A stretch of 59,113 bases of DNA from an uncultured Eubacteriales bacterium (GCA_949292785.1 CASFBK010000018.1:1-59113), one strand, 5' to 3'; counted from the first letter of the stretch, positions 43,549 through 52,678 are shown. Made by a program: numbers and translations. Notes: a model not told the origin generated them from the letters alone.

Positions 43549-43841
43549 AAATATTTCCCGTATACTAATAAAAAACTAAAATAGCCCATCCAAACAAAGA
43601 TTGCGATAATACTAATCAAAATTGAAATAATTCCAAGTACAATGCCTGCCTTTCCATAGCCTGGATAGGTCATTTCTCCGCCTCTGGAAAGAATCCCGAA
43701 AATAATGCCGAGGGAACCTAATATAAATCCCGGGTAGACGCAAAAGCTCATGACAAGACCGGTAATGCCAAGTACCAATGCAGCAATCGCCATGCTGCCG
43801 GAATGTTTGTTTGCATAAGATTGATTTAATTCATACTCCAT
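43545..43841 (-). CDS. Small DUF4190-like membrane protein
   Basis: 98 residues starting MEYELNQSYANKHSG at 43841, with AAGGAGG 7 nt upstream; the longer frame before it has no RBS. Two helical hairpins are seen (MAIAALVLGITGLVMSFCVYPGFILGSLGIIFGIL and AGIVLGIISILISIIAIFVW), with GSMAIAALVLGI and GKAGIVLGIISIL typical of DUF4190. A short hydrophilic N-terminus precedes them. No function can be assigned. Confidence 0.8.
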   Translation of the reverse strand: MEYELNQSYANKHSGSMAIAALVLGITGLVMSFCVYPGFILGSLGIIFGILSRGGEMTYPGYGKAGIVLGIISILISIIAIFVWMGYFSFLLVYGKYF

Positions 43842-43959
43842 AAAAGCCTCCTTATATACTGTACTTCGCAGTGTACGTTCAATTTCACTTCGGTTCCACA
43901 CTGCTCATTAACCTACGCGACATTATAGCATGAGCAGGAGGAAAATACAAATAGTTTTC

Positions 43960-44012
43960 TTGAATCCCCTCTGCAAATCCGTTATAATGAAACAGGAATG
44001 TTAAGAACATTC
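43960..44012 (+). promoter_or_regulatory. tex promoter with a palindrome at the transcription start
   Basis: TTGAAT (43960-43965), a 17-bp spacer and TATAAT (43983-43988). Seven nt on is the perfect palindrome GAATGTT-AAG-AACATTC (43996-44012), followed by TGGAA. The pyk promoter has the same element at the same place (27547-27565). Confidence 0.75.
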
Positions 44013-44049
44013 TGGAATGACATAGATTTCAAAAGTGAGGAGAACTACC

Positions 44050-46383
44050 ATGGATATAATCGCAAAGCTGGCAGAAGAACTGAACATACGTAAAAATCAG
44101 GCGGAAGCCGCAGTAAAATTAATCGACGAAGGAAATACCATCCCTTTTATTTCCAGATACCGTAAGGAAGCAACCGGAGCATTGAATGACGAGGTACTTC
44201 GTAATCTTTTTGAGAGACTGAACTATCTGCGTAATCTGGAAGAAAAAAAGGAGCACGTTTTATCAAGTATAGAAGAGCAGGGAAAATTAACAGACGAGTT
44301 AAAAAATCAGATTCTGGCAGCCGAAACGCTGGTAGTCGTGGAAGACCTGTACCGCCCCTACCGTCCGAAACGCCGTACCAGAGCAACCATTGCAAAGGAA
44401 AAGGGTCTGGAGCCTCTGGCAAACATTATATTGCTTCAGATGACAGAAAAGACCTTAGAAGAAGAGGCGAAAAGCTTTCTGAATGAAGAAAAGGAAGTAA
44501 GCACGGTGGAAGATGCCATTGCAGGCGCTATGGATATTGTAGCGGAGGGGATTTCTGACGAAGCAGATTATCGAAAATATATCCGTGATATTACCATGAA
44601 AAAGGGAAAAGTTACCTCTACGGCAAAAGACCCTGAAGCAGAATCCGTATATGAGATGTATTACGAATTTGAGGAAGGTCTTTCTAAGCTGGCAGGACAC
44701 CGGATTCTTGCCCTGAACCGTGGGGAAGCAGAGAAGATTCTGACGGTAAAAGTAGAGGCACCGACAGAAGATATTTTAAGATATCTGGAAAAGAAAATCA
44801 TTACAAAGGACAACCCCAATACCACGCCGGCATTAAAATCCGCCATAGAAGACAGCTACAAGCGTCTCATTGCACCGGCTATTGAGCGTGAAATCCGCAG
44901 TGACCTGACAGAAAAGGCAGAGGATGGAGCGATTAAGGTATTTGGCAAAAATTTAGAACAGCTCTTAATGCAGCCGCCAATTACCGGAAAAGTTGTACTT
45001 GGATGGGACCCGGCATTTCGTACCGGCTGCAAGCTTGCAGTGGTGGATTCCACCGGAAAAGTATTAGACACTGTGGTCATTTATCCGACCGCGCCTCAAA
45101 ATAAGGTGGAGGAGTCCAAAAAGATTTTAAAGCAGTTGATTCAAAAATACGATATTTCCCTGATTTCCGTAGGAAACGGAACCGCATCCAGGGAATCGGA
45201 AATGATTATTGTAGACCTGTTAAAGGAAATCCCAAAGCCGGTACAGTATGTCATTGTAAATGAAGCAGGAGCTTCTGTATACTCAGCAAGTAAACTGGCA
45301 ACGGAAGAATTTCCAAATTTTGATGTGGGACAGCGAAGCGCCGCCTCCATTGCGAGACGTTTGCAGGACCCATTGGCAGAGCTGGTAAAAATTGACCCCA
45401 AGTCCATCGGTGTGGGGCAGTATCAGCACGACATGAATCAGAAGAAGTTAAGTGATGCATTAGGCGGCGTAGTAGAAGACTGCGTAAATAAGGTAGGAGT
45501 CGACCTGAACACAGCCTCTGCCTCACTGTTGGAATACATTTCAGGAATCAGCAAGGTGATTGCAAAAAATATCGTAGCATACCGGGAAGAAAACGGAAGA
45601 TTTTTAACACGTGCACAGTTATTAAAGGTAGCAAAATTAGGTCCCAAGGCATATGAGCAGTGCGCCGGATTTATGCGTATTACAGATGGCAAGAATCCCC
45701 TGGATGGAACCAGTGTCCATCCGGAAAGCTATGAAGCAACCAAGAAGCTGTTAGAAAAGTTAGGATATGCCCCGGAGGACATTCAGGGTGGAAAACTGGC
45801 AGGAATCTCCAAAAAGATAGGAGATTACGAAAAGCTGGCGCAAGAGCTGGAAATCGGTGAAATGACGTTGCAGGATATTGTGAAAGAATTAGAAAAGCCT
45901 GCACGCGACCCTCGTGAGGATATGCCAAAACCGATTCTGCGAAGCGACATTTTAGAAATCAAAGACCTGAAACCGGGCATGATTTTAAAAGGAACGGTTC
46001 GTAATGTCATTGATTTTGGTGCTTTCGTCGATATCGGAGTCCATCAGGACGGACTGGTGCATCTTTCTGAAATCTGTGAGCGTTTTATCAAGCACCCGCT
46101 GGAAGCAGTCAGCGTAGGGGATATCGTGGACGTTCAGGTACTCTCTGTGGATGAGAAAAAGCAGCGTATCCAGCTCACGATGAAAATCGGTGACGGAAAG
46201 ACTCAGGCACAGAAGAAGGAGGAACGCAAAGAAAAGCCGGTGAAGAACCAAAATAGCGGAAAGAATGTAAACGGTGGAAGAAACGGTCATGCAGGCAATA
46301 AGAATCAGAGAGAGCGCAACCGGAGAAATAATGATAGAGGACATAAGGGAAATAATTTCTTTGATGGAATTATCATTGAGTAA
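44050..46383 (+). CDS. tex: Tex-family S1 RNA-binding protein
   Basis: 777 residues from the ATG at 44050 with GAGGAGA upstream; a GTG at 44035 is not needed. Family order is intact: N-terminal helical region (IAKLAEELNIRKNQAEAAVKLIDEGNTIPFISRYRKEATGALND), YqgF/RNase H-like domain (VVLGWDPAFRTGCKLAVVDSTGKVLDT, ISVGNGTASRESE), helix-hairpin-helix (VGVDLNTASASLLEYISGISKVIAKNIVAYREENGRF) and an S1 domain (~650-725, LKPGMILKGTVRNVIDFGAFVDIGVHQDGLVHLSEI). The basic Asn/Arg-rich tail is strain-like low complexity. Tex proteins bind nucleic acid and affect transcription or translation; the precise role is unclear. Confidence 0.95.
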   Translation: MDIIAKLAEELNIRKNQAEAAVKLIDEGNTIPFISRYRKEATGALNDEVLRNLFERLNYLRNLEEKKEHVLSSIEEQGKLTDELKNQILAAETLVVVEDLYRPYRPKRRTRATIAKEKGLEPLANIILLQMTEKTLEEEAKSFLNEEKEVSTVEDAIAGAMDIVAEGISDEADYRKYIRDITMKKGKVTSTAKDPEAESVYEMYYEFEEGLSKLAGHRILALNRGEAEKILTVKVEAPTEDILRYLEKKIITKDNPNTTPALKSAIEDSYKRLIAPAIEREIRSDLTEKAEDGAIKVFGKNLEQLLMQPPITGKVVLGWDPAFRTGCKLAVVDSTGKVLDTVVIYPTAPQNKVEESKKILKQLIQKYDISLISVGNGTASRESEMIIVDLLKEIPKPVQYVIVNEAGASVYSASKLATEEFPNFDVGQRSAASIARRLQDPLAELVKIDPKSIGVGQYQHDMNQKKLSDALGGVVEDCVNKVGVDLNTASASLLEYISGISKVIAKNIVAYREENGRFLTRAQLLKVAKLGPKAYEQCAGFMRITDGKNPLDGTSVHPESYEATKKLLEKLGYAPEDIQGGKLAGISKKIGDYEKLAQELEIGEMTLQDIVKELEKPARDPREDMPKPILRSDILEIKDLKPGMILKGTVRNVIDFGAFVDIGVHQDGLVHLSEICERFIKHPLEAVSVGDIVDVQVLSVDEKKQRIQLTMKIGDGKTQAQKKEERKEKPVKNQNSGKNVNGGRNGHAGNKNQRERNRRNNDRGHKGNNFFDGIIIE

Positions 46384-46462
46384 GAAATAAGTGCTATATC
46401 GTGTTTCTGTCTATTTCTAATATCAATTTTGTTTTCATTATTGGTAAGATGAAATATTATAG

Positions 46463-46491
46463 TTGACAAAATAGAAACAGGTGAGTACAAT
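46463..46491 (+). promoter_or_regulatory. Promoter of the ribU transcript
   Basis: TTGACA (46463-46468), a 17-bp spacer, and TACAAT (46486-46491), 27 nt before the FMN aptamer. The stretch 46384-46462 after tex shows nothing else. Confidence 0.85.
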
Positions 46492-46517
46492 ATAGCTTGT
46501 AAAAATAAAATAAAGAT

Positions 46518-46655
46518 GTTCTTCAGGGCAGGGTGACTTTTTTAAAGAATTCCCGACCGACGGTGATACCACAATGTGGGCAAGTCCGTGAGCCGCAAGG
46601 CAGGATATTGGTGCGAATCCAAAACCGACAGTACAGTCTGGATGGGAGAAGAAAA
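46518..46655 (+). promoter_or_regulatory. FMN riboswitch controlling ribU
   Basis: Conserved blocks are in order: CTTCAGGGCAGGGTGA, ATTCCCGACCGACGGTGAT, GTCCGTGAGCCGCAAGGCAGGAT, TTGGTGCGAATCC, AAACCGACAGTACAGTCTGG and ATGGGAGAAGAA. P1 pairs TTCTTC with GAAGAA. The AAGCCCTGAGAA terminator follows. FMN binding should turn off riboflavin uptake. Confidence 0.95.
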
Positions 46656-46684
46656 CAACGTTTTGAAATAAATGCGTGTATTAG

Positions 46685-46718
46685 AAGCCCTGAGAATTAA
46701 TTTTCTCAGGGCTTTTTG
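46685..46718 (+). terminator. Riboswitch-controlled terminator before ribU
   Basis: AAGCCCTGAGAA (46685-46696) pairs with TTCTCAGGGCTT (46703-46714), followed by a T-run. It is the expression platform of the FMN aptamer. Confidence 0.9.
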
Positions 46719-46780
46719 ACATACTGCAAGAAACGCTGTAAGTCCTTACAAGAACAGAAAGAAAAAAGGAGAGAGTAAGT

Positions 46781-47410
46781 ATGTACACAGCAAACACAAC
46801 AGTAAAAACAGCAAAAACGGCAAGACGCACCAATGTATGGAAGATGACCATGACAGCAATGCTGTCCGCAGTGGCATTTATTTTGATGTTTCTTGAGTTT
46901 TCTGTTCCATTTATGCCGGAATTTATCAAGATGGATTTGTCAGAGCTGCCTGCGTTAATCGGAACCTTTGCCATGGGACCGGTTAGTGGAGTGGTTATCT
47001 GCCTGATTAAAAATCTGCTTCATCTATTTATGACCAGCACCGGAGGTGTAGGTGAACTTTCCAACTTTATCCTGGGCGCAGCCTTTGTACTTCCGGCAGG
47101 TCTGATCTATAAAAAATGGAAGGGCAAAAAGAGCGCGTTAATCGGAGCCTTTACAGGAGCGGTTTTAATGGCACTTATCAGTATTCTGTCAAATTATTTT
47201 ATTGTATATCCGGTGTATTATAACTTTATGCCAGAGGAGACTATTATAGCGGCATATCAGGCGATTTTTCACGGAGTAGACAGCATTCTGGAATGCCTGA
47301 TTATATTCAATGCCCCATTTACATTTCTTAAGGGATTGTTCAGTGTGGTGATAACACTGGTAATCTATAAGCCGATTTCCCCATTTCTGAAGGGTGATTA
47401 CAGAAAATAA
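46781..47410 (+). CDS. ribU: Riboflavin ECF transporter substrate-binding subunit
   Basis: 209 residues, six membrane helices. Typical RibU segments: MTMTAMLSAVAFILMFLEFSVPFMPEFIKMDLSELPALIG, MGPVSGVVICLIKNLLHLFMTSTGGVGELSNFILG and NFIVYPVYYNFM-like LSNYFIVYPVYYNF. It captures riboflavin outside and needs the shared EcfA/A'/T energising module, which is not in this window. The FMN riboswitch directly upstream confirms the substrate. The first ~20 residues (TANTTVKTAKTARRTN) are a hydrophilic leader. An AGGAGAG RBS precedes the start. Confidence 0.95.
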   Translation: MYTANTTVKTAKTARRTNVWKMTMTAMLSAVAFILMFLEFSVPFMPEFIKMDLSELPALIGTFAMGPVSGVVICLIKNLLHLFMTSTGGVGELSNFILGAAFVLPAGLIYKKWKGKKSALIGAFTGAVLMALISILSNYFIVYPVYYNFMPEETIIAAYQAIFHGVDSILECLIIFNAPFTFLKGLFSVVITLVIYKPISPFLKGDYRK

Positions 47411-47453
47411 TTTGTTGCGGAACCTTATTCTGCGGATAAAGTAAATAAGAGAA

Positions 47454-47571
47454 ATCTTCAGGGCAGGGTGCAAGTCCCTACCGGCGGTAAAGCCCGCGAG
47501 CACTACGGTGCAGATTCGGTGAGCCAGGCGGCAACTCCGAAGCCGACAGTATAGTCTGGATGAAAGAAGAT
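47454..47571 (+). promoter_or_regulatory. FMN riboswitch controlling the ribDEBAH operon
   Basis: All FMN aptamer blocks are present: ATCTTCAGGGCAGGGTGCAA, GTCCCTACCGGCGGTAAAGCCCGCGAGC, ATTCGGTGAGCC-type arm, ACTCCGAAGCCGACAGTATAGTCTGGATGAAAGAAGAT. P1 pairs ATCTTC (47454-47459) with GAAGAT (47566-47571). A weak promoter, TTGTTG-N17-GATAAA, lies just after ribU, so read-through from ribU is also possible. Confidence 0.95.
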
Positions 47572-47608
47572 AGATAATAGCGTGAGGTAACTCATGCGTG
47601 ATTTAGCT

Positions 47609-47647
47609 ACCCTGAAATTTCATGAAAAAGGAATTTCAGGGTTTTTT
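47609..47647 (+). terminator. Riboswitch-controlled terminator before ribD
   Basis: ACCCTGAAATT (47609-47619) pairs with AATTTCAGGGT (47632-47642), followed by TTTTT. Confidence 0.9.
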
Positions 47648-47724
47648 GTTCTATAGGAAATGTAATGTTGCAAGAGGCTGTATAGTGTGCGGAGCACACT
47701 TTGTTTTGAAAGAAGTGAGATAAG

Positions 47725-48855
47725 ATGCAAGAAAAAGAAAACTACATGAAAAGAGTTCTGGAACTTGCCCAAAAAGGAGCGGGCAGAACTTCACCCAATC
47801 CAATGGTAGGCTGTGTGGTGGTAAAAGACGGTAAGATAATTTCCGAAGGATATCACGAAAAGTACGGTGGTTTTCACGCAGAGCGCAACGCACTGTTAAA
47901 ATGTGGACCGGAGGCAGAAGATGCAGACCTGTATGTGAATCTGGAGCCCTGCTGTCATCAGGGAAAAACGCCACCCTGTACAGATATTATTATCGAAAAG
48001 AAAATAAAACGAGTATTCATAGGATGTCTGGATTCCAATCCGCTGGTGGCAGGAAAAGGCGTGGAAATATTGGAAAAACATGGAATTGAAGTAGAAGCTG
48101 GAATTTTGGAGAAAGAGTGCCGGACACTGAACGAAGTGTTTTTCCATTATATTGAGACAGGACTGCCCTTTGTGGCGATGAAATATGCCATGACGCTGGA
48201 TGGAAAAATCGCCTGCGAGACAGGAGATTCCAAGTGGGTAACCGGAGAAGAAGCAAGGAAACAAGTGCAGTACCTGCGAAACAGATATCGGGGAATTATG
48301 GTGGGAATCGGAACCGTGTTAGCCGATGACCCTATGCTGAATTGTCGATTGGAACATGGAAGAAACCCCATTCGGATTATTTGTGACTCCGGGCTTCAAA
48401 TTCCGGAGGATTGTCAGATTGTTGAAACAGCCAAAGACCAGGAAACCATAATTGCATATTGTGAGAGCAAAGCCTTGTATGGTCAGGACAGCAGTAAGAC
48501 CTTGCAGAAACAGGAAAAAATAGAACGCTTAGAGAAAAAGGGCATTCAACTGATATCAATATCAGCGCAGAATGGAAGATTGTACCTGCCGGAACTATTA
48601 CAAAGACTGGCAGAACGGAAAATCGACAGTATTCTCTTAGAGGGTGGAGGAACTCTGAACGCATCCATGTTAGAAGAACATCTGGTGCAGCGTTTATATG
48701 CTTTTATTGCGCCAAAGCTTGTGGCAGGGGCAAAAGCCAAATCTCCCATAGAAGGGAAAGGAATCGAAAAAATGCAGGAAGCAGTCAGATTACATAATAT
48801 AGAAACCACCTTTTGCGGCGGAGACATCTGTATTACAGGAAGGATAGGTGAATAA
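47725..48855 (+). CDS. ribD: Bifunctional pyrimidine deaminase/reductase of riboflavin synthesis
   Basis: 376 residues. The N-terminal deaminase has the zinc site His51-Ala-Glu (FHAERNAL) and Cys76/Cys85 (PCCHQGKTPPC). The reductase domain from ~150 shows AMTLDGKIACETGDSKWVTGEEARK, GIMVGIGTVLADDPMLNCR and ILLEGGGTLNASMLEEHLVQRLYAFIAPKLVAG. It converts the GTP cyclohydrolase II product in two steps to the ribitylamino-pyrimidine phosphate. First gene after the second riboswitch; ribE follows after 2 nt. Confidence 0.96.
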   Translation: MQEKENYMKRVLELAQKGAGRTSPNPMVGCVVVKDGKIISEGYHEKYGGFHAERNALLKCGPEAEDADLYVNLEPCCHQGKTPPCTDIIIEKKIKRVFIGCLDSNPLVAGKGVEILEKHGIEVEAGILEKECRTLNEVFFHYIETGLPFVAMKYAMTLDGKIACETGDSKWVTGEEARKQVQYLRNRYRGIMVGIGTVLADDPMLNCRLEHGRNPIRIICDSGLQIPEDCQIVETAKDQETIIAYCESKALYGQDSSKTLQKQEKIERLEKKGIQLISISAQNGRLYLPELLQRLAERKIDSILLEGGGTLNASMLEEHLVQRLYAFIAPKLVAGAKAKSPIEGKGIEKMQEAVRLHNIETTFCGGDICITGRIGE

Positions 48856-48857
48856 AA

Positions 48858-49505
48858 ATGTTTACCGGAATTGTAGAAGAGACCGGAACCATAGAAAACA
48901 TTCATAGACAGGGAACTTCAGCAGTCATTCAGATTGGATGCAGTAAGGTGCTGGAGGGAACCAAAGAGGGAGACAGCATTGCAGTAAATGGAATCTGCCT
49001 GACGGTGGTAAGAAAGGATAAAAACAGTTTTTGGGCAGATGTGATGACAGAGACCATGCATCGCAGCAGTCTGTCAGAAGTTCAGGCTGGAGATAAGGTC
49101 AATCTGGAACGCGCCATGGCAGCGGATGGCAGATTTGGCGGTCATATCGTATCCGGTCATATTGATGGAACCGGAAGTATTGCAAACATCCGGTCAGAAG
49201 AAAATGCTGTCTGGTATACCATAGAAGCAGAGCCGGAAATCCTGCGCTATATCGTAGAAAAAGGCTCCGTTGCCATAGATGGAATCAGTCTTACGGTAGC
49301 GGGAGTGACCCAAAAGACATTTCAAGTATCCGTAATTCCCCACACCAGACAAGAAACAATTTTGCCTCTGAAAAAAACAGGGAGCATTGTAAATCTGGAA
49401 TGTGATGTGATTGGAAAATACGTCGAGCGTTTCTTAGGAAAAGCGCCAAAGCAGGAAAAAAGCAAAATTGACGAAGATTTTTTACAAAAATACGGTTTTA
49501 AGTAA
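48858..49505 (+). CDS. ribE: Riboflavin synthase, alpha subunit
   Basis: 215 residues with the internal duplication of the family: MFTGIVEETGTIENI...GDSIAVNGICLTVV and, in the second half, GSVAIDGISLTVAGV...FQVSVIPHTRQETIL. GGHIVSGHIDGTGSI is the active-site loop. It dismutates two lumazine molecules to riboflavin and the pyrimidine precursor as a trimer. The last ~15 residues (KSKIDEDFLQKYGFK) are normal. Confidence 0.96.
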   Translation: MFTGIVEETGTIENIHRQGTSAVIQIGCSKVLEGTKEGDSIAVNGICLTVVRKDKNSFWADVMTETMHRSSLSEVQAGDKVNLERAMAADGRFGGHIVSGHIDGTGSIANIRSEENAVWYTIEAEPEILRYIVEKGSVAIDGISLTVAGVTQKTFQVSVIPHTRQETILPLKKTGSIVNLECDVIGKYVERFLGKAPKQEKSKIDEDFLQKYGFK

Positions 49506-49606
49506 CGGAAAAAACTGTAATTTACCGTTGTCAGTCATAACGAAGTGAATCAAAGAGCGAAATAAAAAGTAAAAAAGACAGAGTGAAATGAATGGAGGAA
49601 AGCAAG

Positions 49607-50809
49607 ATGAAGAAAACAACAGACAGTATCGAACAGGCATTAGAAGATATTCGCAATGGAAAAATCGTCATGGTCATAGATGACCCGGATAGAGAGAACG
49701 AGGGCGATTTTATTTGTGCCGCAGAATTTGCAACACCGGAAAACGTAAACTTCATGGCAACCCATGGAAAAGGATTAATCTGTATGCCAATGAGCAGTGA
49801 ACTCTGCCAGCAGCTTGGCTTAAAACAGATGGTAGAACAGAATACAGACAATCATCAGACCGCATTTACCGTATCCATTGACGGCATTGATACTGACACA
49901 GGAATCTCAGCCTTTGAGCGTTCTGCAACTGCCCTTGCTGCAGTAAAAGAAGGAGCAAAGCCGGAGGATTTCAGAAAGCCGGGACACATGTTTCCACTGG
50001 AAGCAAGAAAAGGCGGTGTGTTAAAACGTACCGGACATACCGAAGCAACAGTAGACCTTGCCCTGCTGGCAGGCTTGAAGCCTTGCGGACTCTGCTGTGA
50101 AATTATGCGGGGAGACGGAACCATGATGCGTACGACGGAGCTGTTGGAACTGGCAGAAAAATTTGGAATGACCGTGATTACTATTGCAGACTTGGTGCGT
50201 TACCGCATGGACAGAGACAGCCTGGTGCATAAAGAAGCACATGCCAAACTGCCTACCAAGTATGGAGCATTTGAAATCTATGGATATGAAAACAAGTTAA
50301 ACGGGGAACATCACGTAGCCTTGGTGATGGGAGATATTTCCAATGGAGAACCGGTACTTTGCCGGGTACATTCCGAGTGTCTTACCGGAGATGTGTTCGG
50401 TTCCGGCAGATGTGACTGCGGCGAGCAGTTAGATGCGGCAATGAAAGCCATTGCAAAAGAAGGAAGAGGTATTCTTCTCTATATGCGTCAGGAAGGAAGA
50501 GGAATTGGTCTCATCAATAAACTGAAATCCTATGAACTGCAGGAACAGGGATTAGATACTGTAGAAGCCAATATCAGACTGGGCTTTGCACCGGACCTTC
50601 GGGATTATGGAATCGGAGCACAGATACTAAATGATTTAGGTGCACACAAGTTGCGGTTGTTGACCAATAACCCTAAGAAAATCAGCGGACTGTCCGGTTA
50701 TGGCATCACCATAGAAGAACGGGTGCCAATTCAGATGCCGGCAAAGAAAACAGATTTGTTTTACCTGAAAACCAAGCAGGACAAAATGCAGCATATGACC
50801 ACTTACTAG
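49607..50809 (+). CDS. ribBA: Bifunctional DHBP synthase/GTP cyclohydrolase II
   Basis: 400 residues from the ATG at 49607 with GGAGGAA 6 nt upstream. An in-frame ATG at 49592 overlaps that RBS. DHBP synthase: [68 protein letters not shown]. Cyclohydrolase [29 protein letters not shown] with the three zinc cysteines, and [33 protein letters not shown]. It supplies both precursors of lumazine synthase. Confidence 0.96.
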   Translation: MKKTTDSIEQALEDIRNGKIVMVIDDPDRENEGDFICAAEFATPENVNFMATHGKGLICMPMSSELCQQLGLKQMVEQNTDNHQTAFTVSIDGIDTDTGISAFERSATALAAVKEGAKPEDFRKPGHMFPLEARKGGVLKRTGHTEATVDLALLAGLKPCGLCCEIMRGDGTMMRTTELLELAEKFGMTVITIADLVRYRMDRDSLVHKEAHAKLPTKYGAFEIYGYENKLNGEHHVALVMGDISNGEPVLCRVHSECLTGDVFGSGRCDCGEQLDAAMKAIAKEGRGILLYMRQEGRGIGLINKLKSYELQEQGLDTVEANIRLGFAPDLRDYGIGAQILNDLGAHKLRLLTNNPKKISGLSGYGITIEERVPIQMPAKKTDLFYLKTKQDKMQHMTTY

Positions 50810-50921
50810 AGCCGGGAAAGCAGTCGTGAAAGTATTTTACATATGGCAAAGAGAACTTGATAGTCGCGAAAGGTATCGTTAGAAAAATATATATCAGAAA
50901 AAAAGAAAAGAGGAAGAAAAA

Positions 50922-51383
50922 ATGAAAGTATTAGAAGGAAACGTAGTAGCACAGGGAATCAAAGTAGGAATTGTAGCAGCAAGATTTAACGAATTTATTG
51001 TATCAAAGCTAATCGGTGGAGCACAGGATGCGCTGGTACGCCATGGTGTATCCGATGATGATATTACGCTGGCATGGGTGCCGGGAGCATTTGAAATCCC
51101 ATTAGTAGCTCAGAAAATGGCAGAAACCGGAAACTATGATGCTATTGTGTGTGTTGGAGCAGTCATCAAAGGTTCCACCAGCCATTATGACTATGTTTGT
51201 GCAGAGGTCAGCAAAGGAATTGCAACCGTGGGCTTAAAAACGCAGATACCGGTAGCCTTCGGAGTGCTGACTACCGATAATATTGAGCAGGCAATCGAGC
51301 GTGCAGGCACAAAGGCTGGAAATAAGGGATATGATGCAGCTTGTACTGCTATTGAGATGGTAAATTTGATGAAAAATATGTAA
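50922..51383 (+). CDS. ribH: 6,7-dimethyl-8-ribityllumazine synthase
   Basis: 153 residues: [72 protein letters not shown] and [34 protein letters not shown]. His in GSTSHYDY is the catalytic residue position. It condenses the two precursors from RibD and RibBA and usually forms icosahedral 60-mers. The 112 nt between ribBA and this gene hold two imperfect AGTCG-GAAAG repeats and no terminator, so it stays in the operon. Confidence 0.96.
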   Translation: MKVLEGNVVAQGIKVGIVAARFNEFIVSKLIGGAQDALVRHGVSDDDITLAWVPGAFEIPLVAQKMAETGNYDAIVCVGAVIKGSTSHYDYVCAEVSKGIATVGLKTQIPVAFGVLTTDNIEQAIERAGTKAGNKGYDAACTAIEMVNLMKNM

Positions 51384-51438
51384 ATAATAACACGTAAATG
51401 CAGGTGTGCGTAAAAAGGTGGGCGTTTAAAAGGGAGAG

Positions 51439-51467
51439 TTGAAAAAGTCAAGTACCTATTATATAAT
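51439..51467 (+). promoter_or_regulatory. Promoter of the two small secreted-protein genes
   Basis: TTGAAA (51439-51444), a 17-bp spacer, and TATAAT (51462-51467), 102 nt before the first ATG. Confidence 0.75.
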
Positions 51468-51569
51468 ATGTGCAGAAAAGTTATTGGATATGAATTCCAA
51501 TTGTAGTTTGTAAGAAAAATTATAAAGAATAGTGGACAAATTAAAAGAAAGAGAGCGAGGGATAGCAGT

Positions 51570-51920
51570 ATGAAAAAGAGAATAGTAACTTCTATAGTAT
51601 TATTATTTTTTTTAGGAAGTATGTGCGTGGAAGTTTTTATTCATAACTCAAATTACGTATATGCAGAAAACAAAGACGGTTTGAATGATTTGATTCCGTA
51701 TGAAAAAGAACTGGAAAGTCTAAATAAAGAATGGGGTACAAATTATAAACTACAAGTAGAAGATGGCAATACTGAGCAAGAAATGGTAGAATATTTTACC
51801 TCCATGTCAATAGAGGAATTTAGAGAATATATAAAGGATGTACATGAGTTGGATGTGGAATCGAGGGAAAAAGAACAAATAAATACAAACATAAAAGTAG
51901 AAGAGAATAGTTTTCCGTAG
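51570..51920 (+). CDS. Small secreted protein, short paralog of the next gene
   Basis: 116 residues. A signal peptide (MKKRIVTSIVLLFFLGSM...YVYAEN) is followed by PYEKELESLNKEWGTNYKLQVEDG, TEQEMVEYFTSMSIEEFREYIKDVHELD and a charged tail ending VEENSFP. The PYExELExLNxEWGTNYKxQV...EYFTSMS block is almost the same in the next gene (51933), which carries an extra ~100 residues. It may be a truncated copy or a stand-alone domain. The stop codon overlaps the RBS of the next gene. Function is unknown. Confidence 0.75.
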   Translation: MKKRIVTSIVLLFFLGSMCVEVFIHNSNYVYAENKDGLNDLIPYEKELESLNKEWGTNYKLQVEDGNTEQEMVEYFTSMSIEEFREYIKDVHELDVESREKEQINTNIKVEENSFP

Positions 51921-51932
51921 GAGGAAATAGAA

Positions 51933-52556
51933 ATGGTATTGAAGAAAAATATTATTGCTATATTAGCATTTTGTTTGGCATTTGGTCAGGTAAGTTTTGT
52001 ACATGCACAGAATGAAGACGATTCTTGTTTATTACAGCCTTATGAAGAAGAATTAGAAAAGTTGAATGAAGAGTGGGGTACAAATTATAAGATACAAGTA
52101 GAAAATGCTTGTAGTGAACAGGAAATGATAGAATATTTTACATCAATGTCTCTAGAAGAATTTGAGGAATATATAAAGGGAGTACATGAAGCAGATATAG
52201 CAGGAATCAAAACGGAGACGGAAGAAAGAAATATTAACGATAAATTACGAAGTTTGACATATAGTCAATATGCGTATTATGATGGAAATAATGCATTAAG
52301 GATACAAGCAGAAATAAATACATCTAGCAGTGGCGTCAAAACATATGATAGTATACCTTCTTATGGATATGTTCAGGATCATTATCCATATTATGACCCA
52401 AGGATAGGCGCTACTTTTACTTTTTCGTCAGATAGAAAAATTGCTACTGGTAGATTTAAATGTATTAAATATATTGGAAAAAATATAACGGATGGTGTCT
52501 CTTATACTATAACTTGTAAGTTCAATGCAGCAAATACTAGAGGAAGTATAATGTAA
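51933..52556 (+). CDS. Secreted protein with EWGTNY domain and beta-rich C-terminus
   Basis: 207 residues. Signal peptide MVLKKNIIAILAFCLAFGQVSFVHA, then the block shared with the upstream paralog (PYEEELEKLNEEWGTNYKIQV...EYFTSMSLEEFEEYIKGVHEAD), then ~105 residues with many Tyr (QYAYYDGNN, YGYVQDHYPYYDPRIG) and a beta-rich end (FTFSSDRKIATGRFKCIKYIGKNITDGVSYTITCKF). The two Cys near the end could form a disulfide. The family is not recognised. A strong terminator follows. Confidence 0.75.
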   Translation: MVLKKNIIAILAFCLAFGQVSFVHAQNEDDSCLLQPYEEELEKLNEEWGTNYKIQVENACSEQEMIEYFTSMSLEEFEEYIKGVHEADIAGIKTETEERNINDKLRSLTYSQYAYYDGNNALRIQAEINTSSSGVKTYDSIPSYGYVQDHYPYYDPRIGATFTFSSDRKIATGRFKCIKYIGKNITDGVSYTITCKFNAANTRGSIM

Positions 52557-52579
52557 TGATAAGGTTATAAAGAAAAAAC

Positions 52580-52617
52580 AGGTCAACGGTGTCGATTTGA
52601 AACCGTTGACCTATTTT
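52580..52617 (+). terminator. Terminator after the secreted-protein pair
   Basis: AGGTCAACGGT (52580-52590) pairs with ACCGTTGACCT (52602-52612), followed by ATTTT. Confidence 0.9.
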
Positions 52618-52678
52618 AATAAAAAGGTTATACTATTATACGAAAAAGACAGAAGAAAATGGAAATGGAGATGTATGG

